Origin: JALZDI01 sp965653225
GTDB lineage: Bacteria > Actinomycetota > Actinomycetes > Propionibacteriales > Nocardioidaceae
Assembly (NCBI GenBank): GCA_965653225.1
Contig: CBFGZI010000098.1
Coordinates: 1 to 14,485 of the forward strand
DNA: 14,485 nt
Direction of reading: 5' to 3'
The notes beneath the pieces were generated by a model that searched no databases, was not told the DNA's origin, and worked only from the letters and a program-made list of their open reading frames with translations. Within the stretch, counting starts at the first letter, position 1. The number at the start of each line of letters is the position of its first letter. This document shows, piece after piece, positions 1 through 6,755 of this stretch. The translations under genes and the position numbers were made by a program.

Positions 1-62
1 CCCTGCCCGGCGGAGGTGCTCGGCGCCCGTCGCCCCCGTGGTTCCACCGGCCGCGGCCGCAC
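1..62 (-). CDS. Possible start of a further minus-strand gene (cut by window edge)
   Basis: Just past the dprA stop codon an open minus-strand frame begins with GTG at 62..60, has a second in-frame GTG at 47..45, and runs off the window as (M)RPRPVEPRGRRAPSTSAGQ. Third codon positions are almost all G or C, as expected for coding DNA here. No Shine-Dalgarno sequence is visible, and 20 codons are too few to identify a family. In related actinomycetes a tyrosine recombinase or a peptidase gene often follows dprA, but nothing in these bases shows that. This is a tentative call. Confidence 0.2.
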   Translation of the reverse strand, partial: MRPRPVEPRGRRAPSTSAGQ

Positions 63-76
63 GACGCCGCGGCGCG

Positions 77-1297
77 TCACGTGCCTGCCTCGCGGGCGGA
101 GGCCGACAGCCGCCACCGCTGGCCGCACTGCTCGACGAAGTCCTGCAGGAGCAGCTGGCCGAGCTTGACCTGCACCTCGTGCAGCGGCAACCCCGCGGCG
201 CCCGCGATCCGGTCGGTGCCAACCGGGTGAACGGCGGGCACCGCCTCCAGCACCCGCATGGTCAGGTCGTCGAGGTGGTCGCGCGGGCGGGTCTCGCCGG
301 TGCGCACCGGCGCCAGGTGCTCGCCCATCTCGGAGACGGTCTCGAGCACCTCGTCGCCGTCGGTGACCAGGCAGGCCATGCCGTCGCGGACGAGCTGGTG
401 CACGCCGGCCGACATCGCCGACGTCACCGGGCCGGGGACGCCCATGACCGGTCGCAGCAGCTGCTCGGCCCAGCGGGCGGTGTTGAGGGCACCCGAGCGC
501 ACCGCCGCCTCCACCACCACCGTGCCGCGGCTGAGGGCGGCGATCAGCCGGTTGCGGACGAGGAACCGGATCCGGCTCGGCGCACTGCCGGGCGGAACCT
601 CGCTGAGGACCAGTCCGTCATCGACGACGCGGCGCAGCAGGGTCGCGTGCCCGCGCGGGTAGCTCACGTCGACGCCACAGGCGAGCACCGCGACCGTGGG
701 CGCCTCAGCTGCCAGCGCACCGCGGTGGGCCGCTCCGTCGACGCCGTACGCGGCCCCGGACACGACGGTGACGCCGCGCGAGGCGACGGAGTAGCCGATG
801 TCGCCGGCCACCTCGAGGCCGTAGGCGGTGGCCGCACGCGAGCCGACGACCGCGACCGAGCGTGCGCACAGGTCGGCCAGCCGGGCGGGACCACGGGCCC
901 ACAGCGCCAGCGGGACTCCGCCGTTTCGGATCGGGTCACCGGCCGCCGGCGCGGCTTCGCCGCCAGACGCCTGGCTGCCGGCGTGTGGACGTCGGCCGAG
1001 GCCGAGGACGCCGACGAGGTCGTCGAGGGAGGCCGGCCACTCCGGGTCACCGGGGCACACCAGCCGGGCCCCGCAGCGCTGAGCGGCATCGAGGTCGGAC
1101 GCGGGGTCGTAGCCTGCAAGCCGCACCTGCCACGCCCGGGCAGCCTCGAGCCCGAACGTGTCGCTCGCGCGCAGGCCCGCGACGACCGCTTCGGCACCGT
1201 GCCGGGACACGAGGCCGGCCAGGGCCACGTCGCCGGGCTCGGCGATGCGGGTGAGGGCGGCCCGGGCCAGCCGCTCCGCGGATCCCACGCCGGACAT
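77..1297 (-). CDS. dprA: DNA-processing protein DprA
   Basis: A 406-aa DprA/Smf protein. DprA binds incoming single-stranded DNA in the cytoplasm and loads RecA during transformation; in non-competent bacteria the role is less clear. The Rossmann-like core is clear: VGSR at 151-154, SGAAYGVDGAAH at 180-191 and RNRLIAALS at about 249-256. A SAM-like N-terminal region (about 1-95) and a C-terminal winged-helix-like domain (about 345-398, ending in KLGQLLLQDFVEQ) flank it. Residues 101-127 form a Gly/Ala-rich stretch before the core that looks like a lineage-specific linker. The ATG shares one base with the comM stop (TGATG) and has no strong Shine-Dalgarno sequence, so translation is probably coupled to comM. 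The stop is TGA at 79..77. Confidence 0.95.
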   Translation of the reverse strand: MSGVGSAERLARAALTRIAEPGDVALAGLVSRHGAEAVVAGLRASDTFGLEAARAWQVRLAGYDPASDLDAAQRCGARLVCPGDPEWPASLDDLVGVLGLGRRPHAGSQASGGEAAPAAGDPIRNGGVPLALWARGPARLADLCARSVAVVGSRAATAYGLEVAGDIGYSVASRGVTVVSGAAYGVDGAAHRGALAAEAPTVAVLACGVDVSYPRGHATLLRRVVDDGLVLSEVPPGSAPSRIRFLVRNRLIAALSRGTVVVEAAVRSGALNTARWAEQLLRPVMGVPGPVTSAMSAGVHQLVRDGMACLVTDGDEVLETVSEMGEHLAPVRTGETRPRDHLDDLTMRVLEAVPAVHPVGTDRIAGAAGLPLHEVQVKLGQLLLQDFVEQCGQRWRLSASAREAGT

Positions 1298-2880
1298 CAG
1301 CCGACGCCGATCTCGACCCGGCCCGGCAGGGCCGCCGAGGTGCGAAGCAGGAACGCCTCGGAGAGCGCGTCGATGCCGGGCCGGTCGACGCCGGCGAGGT
1401 CGGCGACGGTCCAGGACACCCGGAGCACCCGGTCGGCGCCGCGGGCGGTCAGCCGGCCGCGGGACACGGCGTCCTCGACCACCCGCATCGCGTCGGGGTC
1501 GGGGCGGTAGCGCTGGCGCAGCACGGGTCCGGGGACCTCGGCGTTGCGGGCCCAGGGCTCACCGCGAAGCCGGTGCTGCTGGCGGTCGACGGCCTCGGCC
1601 ACCCGGGCCGCGATGGCGGCGGTGGACTCCGCCTGCTCGAGATCGGCACGCATCGCGCGGGCGGTCACCGGCCGCACCGTGCGCTGGAGGTCGATGCGGT
1701 CGCGGATCGGGCCGGAGATGCGGTCGCGGTAGCGGCGCAGTGTCGCCGGCGAGCACTGGCAGGTGGGATGCCGGCCCGACGAGCCGCCCCCGCACGGGCA
1801 GGGGTTGGCGGCCAGCACCAGCAGGAACCTGGCAGGGAACCGCGAGCTGCGCTCGGCCCGCCCGATCGCGACCTCCCCGCTCTCCAGCGGCTGGCGCAGC
1901 GCCTCCAGCACGTCGCGGTGGAACTCGGGCGCCTCGTCGAGAAAGAGCACTCCCCTGTGGGCGAGGCTGAGGGCACCGGGCCGCACGACCCGGCTGCCGC
2001 CACCGATAACCGAGGCGGCCGAGGCGGAGTGGTGCGGGTCGACCAGCGGCGGGCGCGTGATGAGCGGTACGCCGGGTGGGAGCACACCGGCGACCGAGTG
2101 CACCGCGGTGACCTCCAGCGCCTCGGCGCGCGAGAGGTCGGGCATCAGACCGGGGAGCCGCTCGGCCAGCATCGTCTTGCCCGCGCCTGGTGGGCCGTCG
2201 AACAGCACGTGGTGGCGACCCGCCGCCGCCACCTCGAGGGTGCGCCGCCCCTCGGGCTGCCCGGCCACGTCGGCCATGTCGAGGTCGCCGACGCGACGCG
2301 AGGCCCCGAGCAGGTGCGTCTCCAGCGGCAACGGTGGCACCGGTGGCGCGTCGGGGACGGGCTCGCCGCGCAGCAGCGCCACCACCTGGGCGAGCGAGCG
2401 GACCCCCAGCACGTCGACCCCCTCGACCAGCTGCGCCTCCTCCGCGTTGGACTCGGGCACGATCACCTGCCCGATCCCCTTGTCGGCCGCGGCGAGCACG
2501 GCGGGAAGCACGCCCGGAACCGCCCGCAGCCGCCCGTCGAGCGCCAGCTCGCCCATCGTCACGACGTCGGCCACCCGGTCGGCGGGCACCTCCTCTGCGG
2601 CGGCCAGCACCGCCAGCGCGATGCCGAGGTCGAAGTGCGCGCCCCTCTTCGGCAGGTCGGCCGGCGACAGCGCGACCGTGAGCAGCCGGTTGGGCCAGGT
2701 GATGCCGCTGTTGCAGACCGCGGCCTTGCACCGGTCGCGCGCCTCGCTGAGCGCGGCGTCGGGCAACCCCACCAGCACCGTGCGCGGAAGCCCCGAGCCG
2801 ATGTGCACCTCGATCTCCACCACATGCCCCTGCACGCCCTGCAGCCCGACGGACAGGGACTTCGCCCATCCCGCCGGCAT
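1297..2880 (-). CDS. comM: YifB/ComM family Mg chelatase-like AAA+ ATPase
   Basis: A 527-aa AAA+ protein of the ComM/YifB family. In Vibrio, ComM is a hexameric helicase that drives branch migration of incoming DNA during natural transformation; the family is also widespread in bacteria not known to be competent. The N-terminal Lon-like/S5-fold domain runs to about 170 (GSGLPRTVLVGLPDAALSEA). The Walker A is GPPGAGKT at 229-236 and the Walker B is VLFLDE at 311-316. A cysteine cluster (C361, C363, C374, C376) sits in a probable zinc-binding insert, and a Mg-chelatase-type C-terminal domain covers about 430-520. The length is normal for the family. The ATG overlaps the yraN stop in a TGATG, with a GGGG stretch about 8 bases upstream inside yraN. 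The gene is the middle of the yraN-comM-dprA operon. Confidence 0.96.
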   Translation of the reverse strand: MPAGWAKSLSVGLQGVQGHVVEIEVHIGSGLPRTVLVGLPDAALSEARDRCKAAVCNSGITWPNRLLTVALSPADLPKRGAHFDLGIALAVLAAAEEVPADRVADVVTMGELALDGRLRAVPGVLPAVLAAADKGIGQVIVPESNAEEAQLVEGVDVLGVRSLAQVVALLRGEPVPDAPPVPPLPLETHLLGASRRVGDLDMADVAGQPEGRRTLEVAAAGRHHVLFDGPPGAGKTMLAERLPGLMPDLSRAEALEVTAVHSVAGVLPPGVPLITRPPLVDPHHSASAASVIGGGSRVVRPGALSLAHRGVLFLDEAPEFHRDVLEALRQPLESGEVAIGRAERSSRFPARFLLVLAANPCPCGGGSSGRHPTCQCSPATLRRYRDRISGPIRDRIDLQRTVRPVTARAMRADLEQAESTAAIAARVAEAVDRQQHRLRGEPWARNAEVPGPVLRQRYRPDPDAMRVVEDAVSRGRLTARGADRVLRVSWTVADLAGVDRPGIDALSEAFLLRTSAALPGRVEIGVG

Positions 2881-3260
2881 CAGGCGACCCCGCGCAGGTG
2901 CTCGACCATCGCGCCGCCCCGGCGCCGGACCAGCACGCTGACCACGTCGATGCGGACGTCGGGTGGATGCTCACCCGAGGCGGCGACCCACTCGGCGACC
3001 CAGCGGGCGGCGAGCCGGCGCAGCCGGACCATCTTGCGCGCGGTCACCGCCTCCAGCGGCGTGCCGTAGTCGAGGCCGCGACGGGTCTTGACCTCGCACA
3101 CCACCACCGTGGCGCCGTCACGGGCGACCACGTCGATCTCGCCGAGGTCGCACCGCCAGTTGCGCGCCAGCACCTCCATGCCGCTCTGGGTGAGATGCCG
3201 GACCGCGACGTCCTCGCCGTACCGGCCGACCGCGCTGCGCTGCTGCTGCGTGCTGGTCAC
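2880..3260 (-). CDS. yraN: YraN family (UPF0102) putative endonuclease
   Basis: A 126-aa protein of the UPF0102/YraN family, which has a Holliday-junction-resolvase/restriction-endonuclease-like fold of uncertain cellular role. The hallmark residues are present: GEDVAVRHL near the N terminus, then GEIDVVARDG and VCEVKTR, which supply the Glu, Asp and E-x-K residues of a PD-(D/E)XK site. I chose the GTG at 3260..3258 because GGAGG lies 8 bases upstream. The earlier in-frame GTG at 3269..3267 overlaps that same GGAGG and cannot use it. In the shared yraN-comM-dprA operon the enzyme is usually assumed to act on DNA. The protein ends in TGA, overlapping the comM start. Confidence 0.93.
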   Translation of the reverse strand: MTSTQQQRSAVGRYGEDVAVRHLTQSGMEVLARNWRCDLGEIDVVARDGATVVVCEVKTRRGLDYGTPLEAVTARKMVRLRRLAARWVAEWVAASGEHPPDVRIDVVSVLVRRRGGAMVEHLRGVA

Positions 3261-3268
3261 GGGCTCCA

Positions 3269-3273
3269 CCTCC
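3269..3273 (-). promoter_or_regulatory. Ribosome-binding site that sets the yraN start
   Basis: On the minus strand GGAGG is followed by 8 bases and the GTG at 3260. This spacing is near ideal and makes the upstream GTG (which begins within this motif) the wrong start. Confidence 0.7.
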
Positions 3274-3501
3274 GGCGCCCACCCTGCTGTCCGGCGTCGC
3301 CGGGGGCGACGGGAGGAGGAGGCGCTGGGGACAAGTCCGTGCCCGGGGGCGGCTGTGGACCGAAAGCGGCCGGCGAACAGCTCCGGCTACCGCGGGCTCA
3401 GGGACGTGATGTGGGACCGCACCTCGGCTCGGTCATCCGGGGCGCGTACGACACCGCGCGGGCCCAGTGACCACGAACCGCCTCACGGAGGGCTGACGGG
3501 T

Positions 3502-3568
3502 CGGGTCCGCGTCCGCCGACCGGCGTGCACCTGCGCCAGGCCGGCGGACGCGGCGCCGTTGGGACCCG
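3502..3568. repeat. Long interrupted inverted repeat
   Basis: The left arm CGGGTCC-GCGTCCGCCG (3502-3518) is continuous. It pairs perfectly with CGGCGGACGC (3542-3551) and then, after a 10-base interruption, with GGACCCG (3562-3568), giving 10 + 7 base pairs. The 23-base centre contains a smaller GGCG/CGCC stem (3522-3525 with 3534-3537). It lies just downstream of the acidic-protein gene and may be a second terminator or another structured RNA. There is no T-tract on either side. Confidence 0.5.
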
Positions 3569-3574
3569 ATGCGT

Positions 3575-3600
3575 GCCTGCACCGGTTGCCGGTGTCAGGC
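3575..3600 (-). terminator. Hairpin over the stop codon of the acidic-protein gene
   Basis: GCCTG-CACCGG, loop TTG, CCGGTG-T-CAGGC: an 11-bp stem with one bulged base and a 3-base loop. The stop codon (3597-3595) lies inside one arm. No T-run follows on the minus strand, so if it terminates transcription it does so as the U-less hairpin type common in GC-rich actinomycetes; it could also stabilise the 3' end. Confidence 0.5.
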
Positions 3601-3861
3601 CTCCTGCTCCGGCTCCTCCTGCGCGAGCCGGTCGTCGATGGTCTCGCCGTACTCCTGCTCCCTGGGGGTGAGCCCGTCCGAAGCCGGGGTGGACAGCCCG
3701 CGCGGCGGCTCGAACTCGGTGACCTCCTCCTCCGGGCGCAGCTCGTCGGTGGTCAGACCCTCCTCGTCGTCCCCGGACGCCGCCTCCTCGATCGACTGCA
3801 CGTCGGGATCGGGGCCGTCGTAGACCTCGTCGTACTCCCTCTCCTGCGACGGCTCGGTCAT
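3595..3861 (-). CDS. Small acidic DUF5709-like protein
   Basis: An 88-aa, strongly acidic, probably disordered cytoplasmic protein with no signal peptide or membrane segment. The C-terminal half (PASDGLTPREQEYGETI followed by DDRLAQEEPE) resembles the actinobacterial DUF5709 family, whose function is unknown; I base this on pattern memory, not a search. The ATG at 3861 has AGGAGG about 8 bases upstream and is preferred over an in-frame ATG further upstream (4002), which would add a basic, Pro/Gly-rich 47 residues across a terminator and promoter. The gene seems to be transcribed alone: a possible stress-type promoter lies upstream (3908-3932) and a hairpin sits at the stop. Acidic proteins of this kind are often stress-induced, but that is inference. 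Confidence 0.75.
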   Translation of the reverse strand: MTEPSQEREYDEVYDGPDPDVQSIEEAASGDDEEGLTTDELRPEEEVTEFEPPRGLSTPASDGLTPREQEYGETIDDRLAQEEPEQEA

Positions 3862-3907
3862 GCGGTGGTCCTCCTGTTCGGCGGATCCGTTGCCGTACGA
3901 CCTGCCC

Positions 3908-3932
3908 GTACCCGGCGCCAAAACCACTAACC
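3908..3932 (-). promoter_or_regulatory. Possible SigB-type (stress sigma) promoter
   Basis: Minus strand: GGTT, 15 bases, GGGTAC. This fits the Streptomyces SigB-type consensus GNNT-N14-16-GGGTAC exactly, in a locally AT-richer patch (AGTGGTTTTGG) that stands out here. The predicted start would give the acidic-protein gene a leader of roughly 40 bases. The GNNT half is weak, so chance is possible. Confidence 0.4.
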
Positions 3933-3957
3933 GGGGCCACGGCGGACCCGACAAAGA

Positions 3958-4007
3958 GTCGCGTGTCAGTGCTGGACACATCCCGCACGGAGGCGACGAC
4001 ACGCGAC
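3958..4007 (-). terminator. Intrinsic terminator after DUF2469
   Basis: Perfect 10-bp inverted repeat GTCGCGTGTC (3958-3967) / GACACGCGAC (3998-4007). The 30-base interior holds a further 4-bp GTGC/GCAC stem (3969-3972 with 3985-3988). On the minus strand the hairpin is followed by TCTTTGT, a rare T-rich stretch here. It lies 35 bases past the DUF2469 stop and probably ends the lepB-lepB-rnhB-DUF2469 transcript. Confidence 0.65.
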
Positions 4008-4041
4008 CGGACGGGCGCTCAGAGCCATTCCAGGACGAGGG

Positions 4042-4365
4042 CTAGCGGGAGAACCCGCTGTTCTTCGGCGGCTCGAGGTCACTCTGCGCGAGCTCCTCGA
4101 TGTTGACGTCCTTGAACGTCACGACCTTGACGTTCTTCACAAAGCGTGCCGGGCGGTAGATGTCCCACACCCACGCGTCGGACATCGTCACCTCGAAGTA
4201 CGCGTCGTTGCCCTCGGTGCGGACCTTGAGGTCGGCGGCGTTGCACAGGTAGAAGCGGCGGTCGGTCTCCACGACGTACTTGAAGATGCCGACCACGTCG
4301 CGGTACTCGCGGTAGAGCTGCAGCTCCATCTCCGCTTCGTACTTCTCCAGGTCATCGGTGCTCAT
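4042..4365 (-). CDS. DUF2469 family protein
   Basis: A 107-aa protein matching the actinobacterial DUF2469 family along its whole length. Typical segments are MSTDDLEKYEAEMELQLYRE at the start, GIFKYVVETDRRFYLCN in the middle and SDAWVWDIYRPARFV. The function is unknown. The gene follows rnhB in many actinomycetes, as it does here with a 24-base gap. It has no signal peptide or membrane segment, so it is presumably cytoplasmic. The ATG at 4365 has GGGAG 8 bases upstream in the rnhB-DUF2469 gap. The stop is TAG, with a strong terminator hairpin 35 bases beyond, so this is the last gene of its operon. Confidence 0.93.
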   Translation of the reverse strand: MSTDDLEKYEAEMELQLYREYRDVVGIFKYVVETDRRFYLCNAADLKVRTEGNDAYFEVTMSDAWVWDIYRPARFVKNVKVVTFKDVNIEELAQSDLEPPKNSGFSR

Positions 4366-4389
4366 CTGCGCATCTCCCTCGCAGCTCGC

Positions 4390-5160
4390 TCATCCCGACA
4401 TCTCCGCATCCACGGCAGCGTCCACGGCCGTGTCCGCCGCCTCCATCGCCGGCTCCGGCCCCCACTCCGGCTCGTCCCAGCCATTCTGGTCGAGCTCGTA
4501 CACCTCGTGCGCGTGCGCCACGCGGCGCACGTTGACGAACCTGCGCCGGTGCTGCGGGCACGGCCCGTGCGCTGCCAGCGCGGCCTGGTGCTCGCGGGTC
4601 ACGTAACCCTTGTGGGTGGCGAAGTCGTACGCCGGGAACTCCTCGTGCATCTGGCCCATGATCCGGTCGCGCGTGACCTTCGCGATCACCGACGCCGCGG
4701 CAATGCAGGCGGCCACCCGGTCGCCCTTCCAGACCGCCAGCCCCGGCAGGCCCAGCCCGTCGACGGGGAAGCCGTCGGTGAGCACGTACGACGGGGGCTC
4801 GCTGAGCCGGGCGAGCGCACGGCGCAGCGCCTCGACGTTGGCCACGTGCATGCCGAGCTCGTCGCACTCGCGGGAGGAGACGACCACCACCGACCACGCC
4901 GCCGCCCTGCGCACGACCTGCCGGTAGCAGCGCTCACGCGCCTGCGCGGTCAGCAGCTTGGAGTCGGCCAGCCCGGGGATCTGGCCGCCCTTGCCCTCGC
5001 GCAGCACCGCCGCGGCCGCGACCAGCGGCCCCGCACACGCACCACGGCCGGCCTCGTCGACGCCGGCGATGGTGTCGAACCCGGCGCGCCGCAGGGCGCG
5101 TTCGTAGCCGTAGAGGCCGGCGTCACGGCGCACCGTCGCTACCCGGGGCAGGACACTCAT
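4390..5160 (-). CDS. rnhB: Ribonuclease HII
   Basis: A 256-aa RNase HII. It cuts RNA in RNA-DNA hybrids and starts removal of single ribonucleotides misincorporated in DNA. The metal-binding acidic residues are visible: D35 and E36 in GVDEAGRG, D129 in LTDGFPVDG, and D165 in ASVIAKVTRDR. The GRG turn after the first pair is the type-2-specific signature. Residues beyond about 225 form a tail rich in Glu, Asp and Ala (DEPEWGPEPAMEAADTAVDA and on) that core RNase HII does not need; it is probably disordered. The ATG at 5160 has only a weak GAAG upstream. A TATTCT in the 39-base gap to lepB could be an internal -10 box, but no -35 accompanies it. The gene is followed closely by DUF2469. Confidence 0.95.
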   Translation of the reverse strand: MSVLPRVATVRRDAGLYGYERALRRAGFDTIAGVDEAGRGACAGPLVAAAAVLREGKGGQIPGLADSKLLTAQARERCYRQVVRRAAAWSVVVVSSRECDELGMHVANVEALRRALARLSEPPSYVLTDGFPVDGLGLPGLAVWKGDRVAACIAAASVIAKVTRDRIMGQMHEEFPAYDFATHKGYVTREHQAALAAHGPCPQHRRRFVNVRRVAHAHEVYELDQNGWDEPEWGPEPAMEAADTAVDAAVDAEMSG

Positions 5161-5199
5161 GATCTTCGAGAATAGGCGAGTCGCCGGCCGGCGGCGCGC

Positions 5200-5922
5200 C
5201 TACCCGGCTCGGTTGACGACGGCCTTGCGCGGTGCGGGCTGCTTCGGCGGCGGCACATCGGCGTACGTGTGCGGCGCCTGCAGGCTGGTGACGTCGGACA
5301 GCGGCCACACGATCGCGAACGCGGGACCCACGACGTCGTGCAGCGGCACGAACGCCGTGCCGTCGGCCAGGTGCGGCCGCGAGTCCCCGGAGTTGGACCG
5401 GTTGTCCCCCATCACCCACATGCGTCCGCGCGGCACCACCACGTTGAAGCGCTGGATGGACGGCGCCGTACCCGGCGCGAGGTAGCCCTCGTTGAGCGGC
5501 TCGCCGTTGACCGTCACCCGGCCCTTGGAGTCACAGCAGACGACGTGGTCACCGGGCATGCCGATCAGGCGCTTGACGAGGAAGCCGGTGGTGCTGGAGG
5601 GGAGCACGCCGACGAACTCCAGTGCACGGGCCAGCATGCCGGTGCGCGGGCCCGGCTGCTCGCCGGGAGGCAGCCAGCCGCCGGGGTCGGAGAACACCAC
5701 GACGTCGCCGCGGTGGATGTCGGACAGCTTCGAGACCACGATCCGGTCGGTCTGCTCGATGGTCGGCAGCATCGAGCCGCTCGGGACCACGAACGCCTGC
5801 ACCACGAACATCCGCAGCAGCGCGGCGACGGTGACGGCCACCACCACCAGCAGGACGGTCTCGACGATGAACCGCCCGAACCGGCCCTCTGGGCTCGAAC
5901 CGGGGGCGCCCTTCCGGCTCAC
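5200..5922 (-). CDS. lepB: Signal peptidase I (second paralogue)
   Basis: A 240-aa type I signal peptidase, which removes signal peptides from Sec and Tat substrates on the outer face of the membrane. A single membrane segment covers about residues 20-40 (VETVLLVVVAVTVAALL). The catalytic serine is S50 in VPSGSM and the general base is K117 in LVKRLIGMPGD. The conserved box MGDNRSNSGDSR is present further on. I chose the GTG at 5922: its GTGA overlaps the stop of the upstream lepB, and the longer frame to 5988 would add 22 Arg/Pro-rich residues inside that gene. The protein is a paralogue of its upstream neighbour; both share a CC pair after GDHV and a GDxVVFxDPGGWL segment. The C-terminal tail is Pro/Lys-rich. 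Confidence 0.93.
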   Translation of the reverse strand: MSRKGAPGSSPEGRFGRFIVETVLLVVVAVTVAALLRMFVVQAFVVPSGSMLPTIEQTDRIVVSKLSDIHRGDVVVFSDPGGWLPPGEQPGPRTGMLARALEFVGVLPSSTTGFLVKRLIGMPGDHVVCCDSKGRVTVNGEPLNEGYLAPGTAPSIQRFNVVVPRGRMWVMGDNRSNSGDSRPHLADGTAFVPLHDVVGPAFAIVWPLSDVTSLQAPHTYADVPPPKQPAPRKAVVNRAG

Positions 5923-6731
5923 TGCGGGGCCTTGACGTGGTCGAAGGCGTCCGGCTGGTCGGTGAGCCCGGCACGGTCGAGCGGCCACACGGTCACGAAC
6001 ACCTTGCCCACCACGTCGTCGACGGGGATGAAGCCGCCGCCGGGGTCGCCGATGTGCGCGCGCGAGTCCGCAGACTCCGGGCGGTTGTCACCCATCACCC
6101 ACAGATCGCCCTGCGGTACGCGCACGTCGAACGGCTGGTCGGACGGCCGTACGCCGGGTGGCAGGTACTCGGACTCGTTGATCGGGGTGCCGTTGATACG
6201 GATCCGGCCCTTCTTGTCGCAGCACTGCACATGGTCGCCCCCGATGCCGATGACCCGCTTCACCAGGTGGTTGCCGCTGGGGTACAGGCCGACGAACTCC
6301 ATCAGCCGGGTCACCGGGTTGGTACTGACGCGTTCGGACGCGCTGAGCCAGCCGCCCGGGTCGTCGAACACGACGATGTCGCCGCGCTGGGGCTCGCCGA
6401 ACCAGTACGACGGCTTCTCCACCAGGATGCGGTCGTTCTCGATCAGCGTGTTGTGCATCGAGGCCGACGGAATGTAGAAGGCCTGCACGAACAGCGACTT
6501 GAGGACGATCGCCAGCCCGAGGGCGATCGCGAGCAGGACGATCATCTCCTGCCACAGCGGCAGCTCGCGCCGCTTGGGCCCGAGACCACGGTGCCCGGGA
6601 CGGCGCCGCGCGCCGGAGGCGACCGTGGCCTGTGCACTCTGGTCGGTCTCCCCCGAGCGGGAGCCACCAACATGAGTCGACCGCGACCCTTCGCTGTGGT
6701 CGCGGTCGTTCCGGTCGTCGGACTCAGCCAC
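5919..6731 (-). CDS. lepB: Signal peptidase I (first paralogue)
   Basis: A 270-aa type I signal peptidase. A charged, probably cytoplasmic N-terminal region of about 55 residues precedes one membrane segment at about 61-80. The catalytic serine is S91 in IPSASM and the lysine is K158 in LVKRVIGIGGD. The box MGDNRPESADSR follows. The GTG at 6731 is the only start that keeps the frame without running into rplS. It has no Shine-Dalgarno sequence, but TAGGCT ends six bases upstream, the arrangement of a leaderless actinobacterial transcript. The stop overlaps the start of the second lepB by four bases, so the two are probably translated together. Two adjacent signal peptidases are common in actinomycetes, where they can differ in substrate preference. 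Confidence 0.94.
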   Translation of the reverse strand: MAESDDRNDRDHSEGSRSTHVGGSRSGETDQSAQATVASGARRRPGHRGLGPKRRELPLWQEMIVLLAIALGLAIVLKSLFVQAFYIPSASMHNTLIENDRILVEKPSYWFGEPQRGDIVVFDDPGGWLSASERVSTNPVTRLMEFVGLYPSGNHLVKRVIGIGGDHVQCCDKKGRIRINGTPINESEYLPPGVRPSDQPFDVRVPQGDLWVMGDNRPESADSRAHIGDPGGGFIPVDDVVGKVFVTVWPLDRAGLTDQPDAFDHVKAPQ

Positions 6732-6737
6732 GCATCG

Positions 6738-6743
6738 AGCCTA
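6738..6743 (-). promoter_or_regulatory. -10 box for leaderless lepB transcript
   Basis: TAGGCT on the minus strand, six bases before the lepB GTG, with no Shine-Dalgarno sequence between. The matching -35 position (CGGGCA) is poor. It sits in the 24-base gap after rplS. Confidence 0.45.
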
Positions 6744-6755
6744 ACCCTGTAGTGG

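Larger units (their letters stand above)
3261..3594. other. Gene-free region upstream of yraN with strong inverted repeats
   Basis: A 334-base stretch between the acidic-protein gene and yraN. I see no convincing gene on either strand: open frames that cross it are antisense to neighbours or lack a ribosome-binding site and recognisable protein. Its side next to the acidic-protein gene holds a hairpin over that gene's stop codon (3575-3600) and a long inverted repeat (3502-3568). Its yraN side holds the yraN Shine-Dalgarno sequence. A promoter for yraN-comM-dprA should lie here, but I could not find a pair of -35 and -10 boxes that I trust. Confidence 0.6.

Noticed and set aside
38..1510. Long plus-strand open frame opposite dprA
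   Set aside because: It is antisense to a clearly conserved gene, with an Arg/Gly/Ala-rich translation and no recognisable domain.
3261..3480. Promoter for yraN
   Set aside because: No pair of boxes with acceptable spacing was found; one must exist nearby, but I cannot place it.
3398..3988. 196-codon minus-strand frame covering the 3270-3594 gap and the acidic gene
   Set aside because: It reads the acidic gene out of frame, crosses a promoter-like region and two hairpins, and has an Arg/Gly-rich translation without similarity to a known family.
5161..5199. SOS-type operator or promoter before rnhB
   Set aside because: The small palindromes GGCGA-G-TCGCC and TTCGAGAA do not match the actinobacterial LexA box, and TATTCT has no -35 partner.
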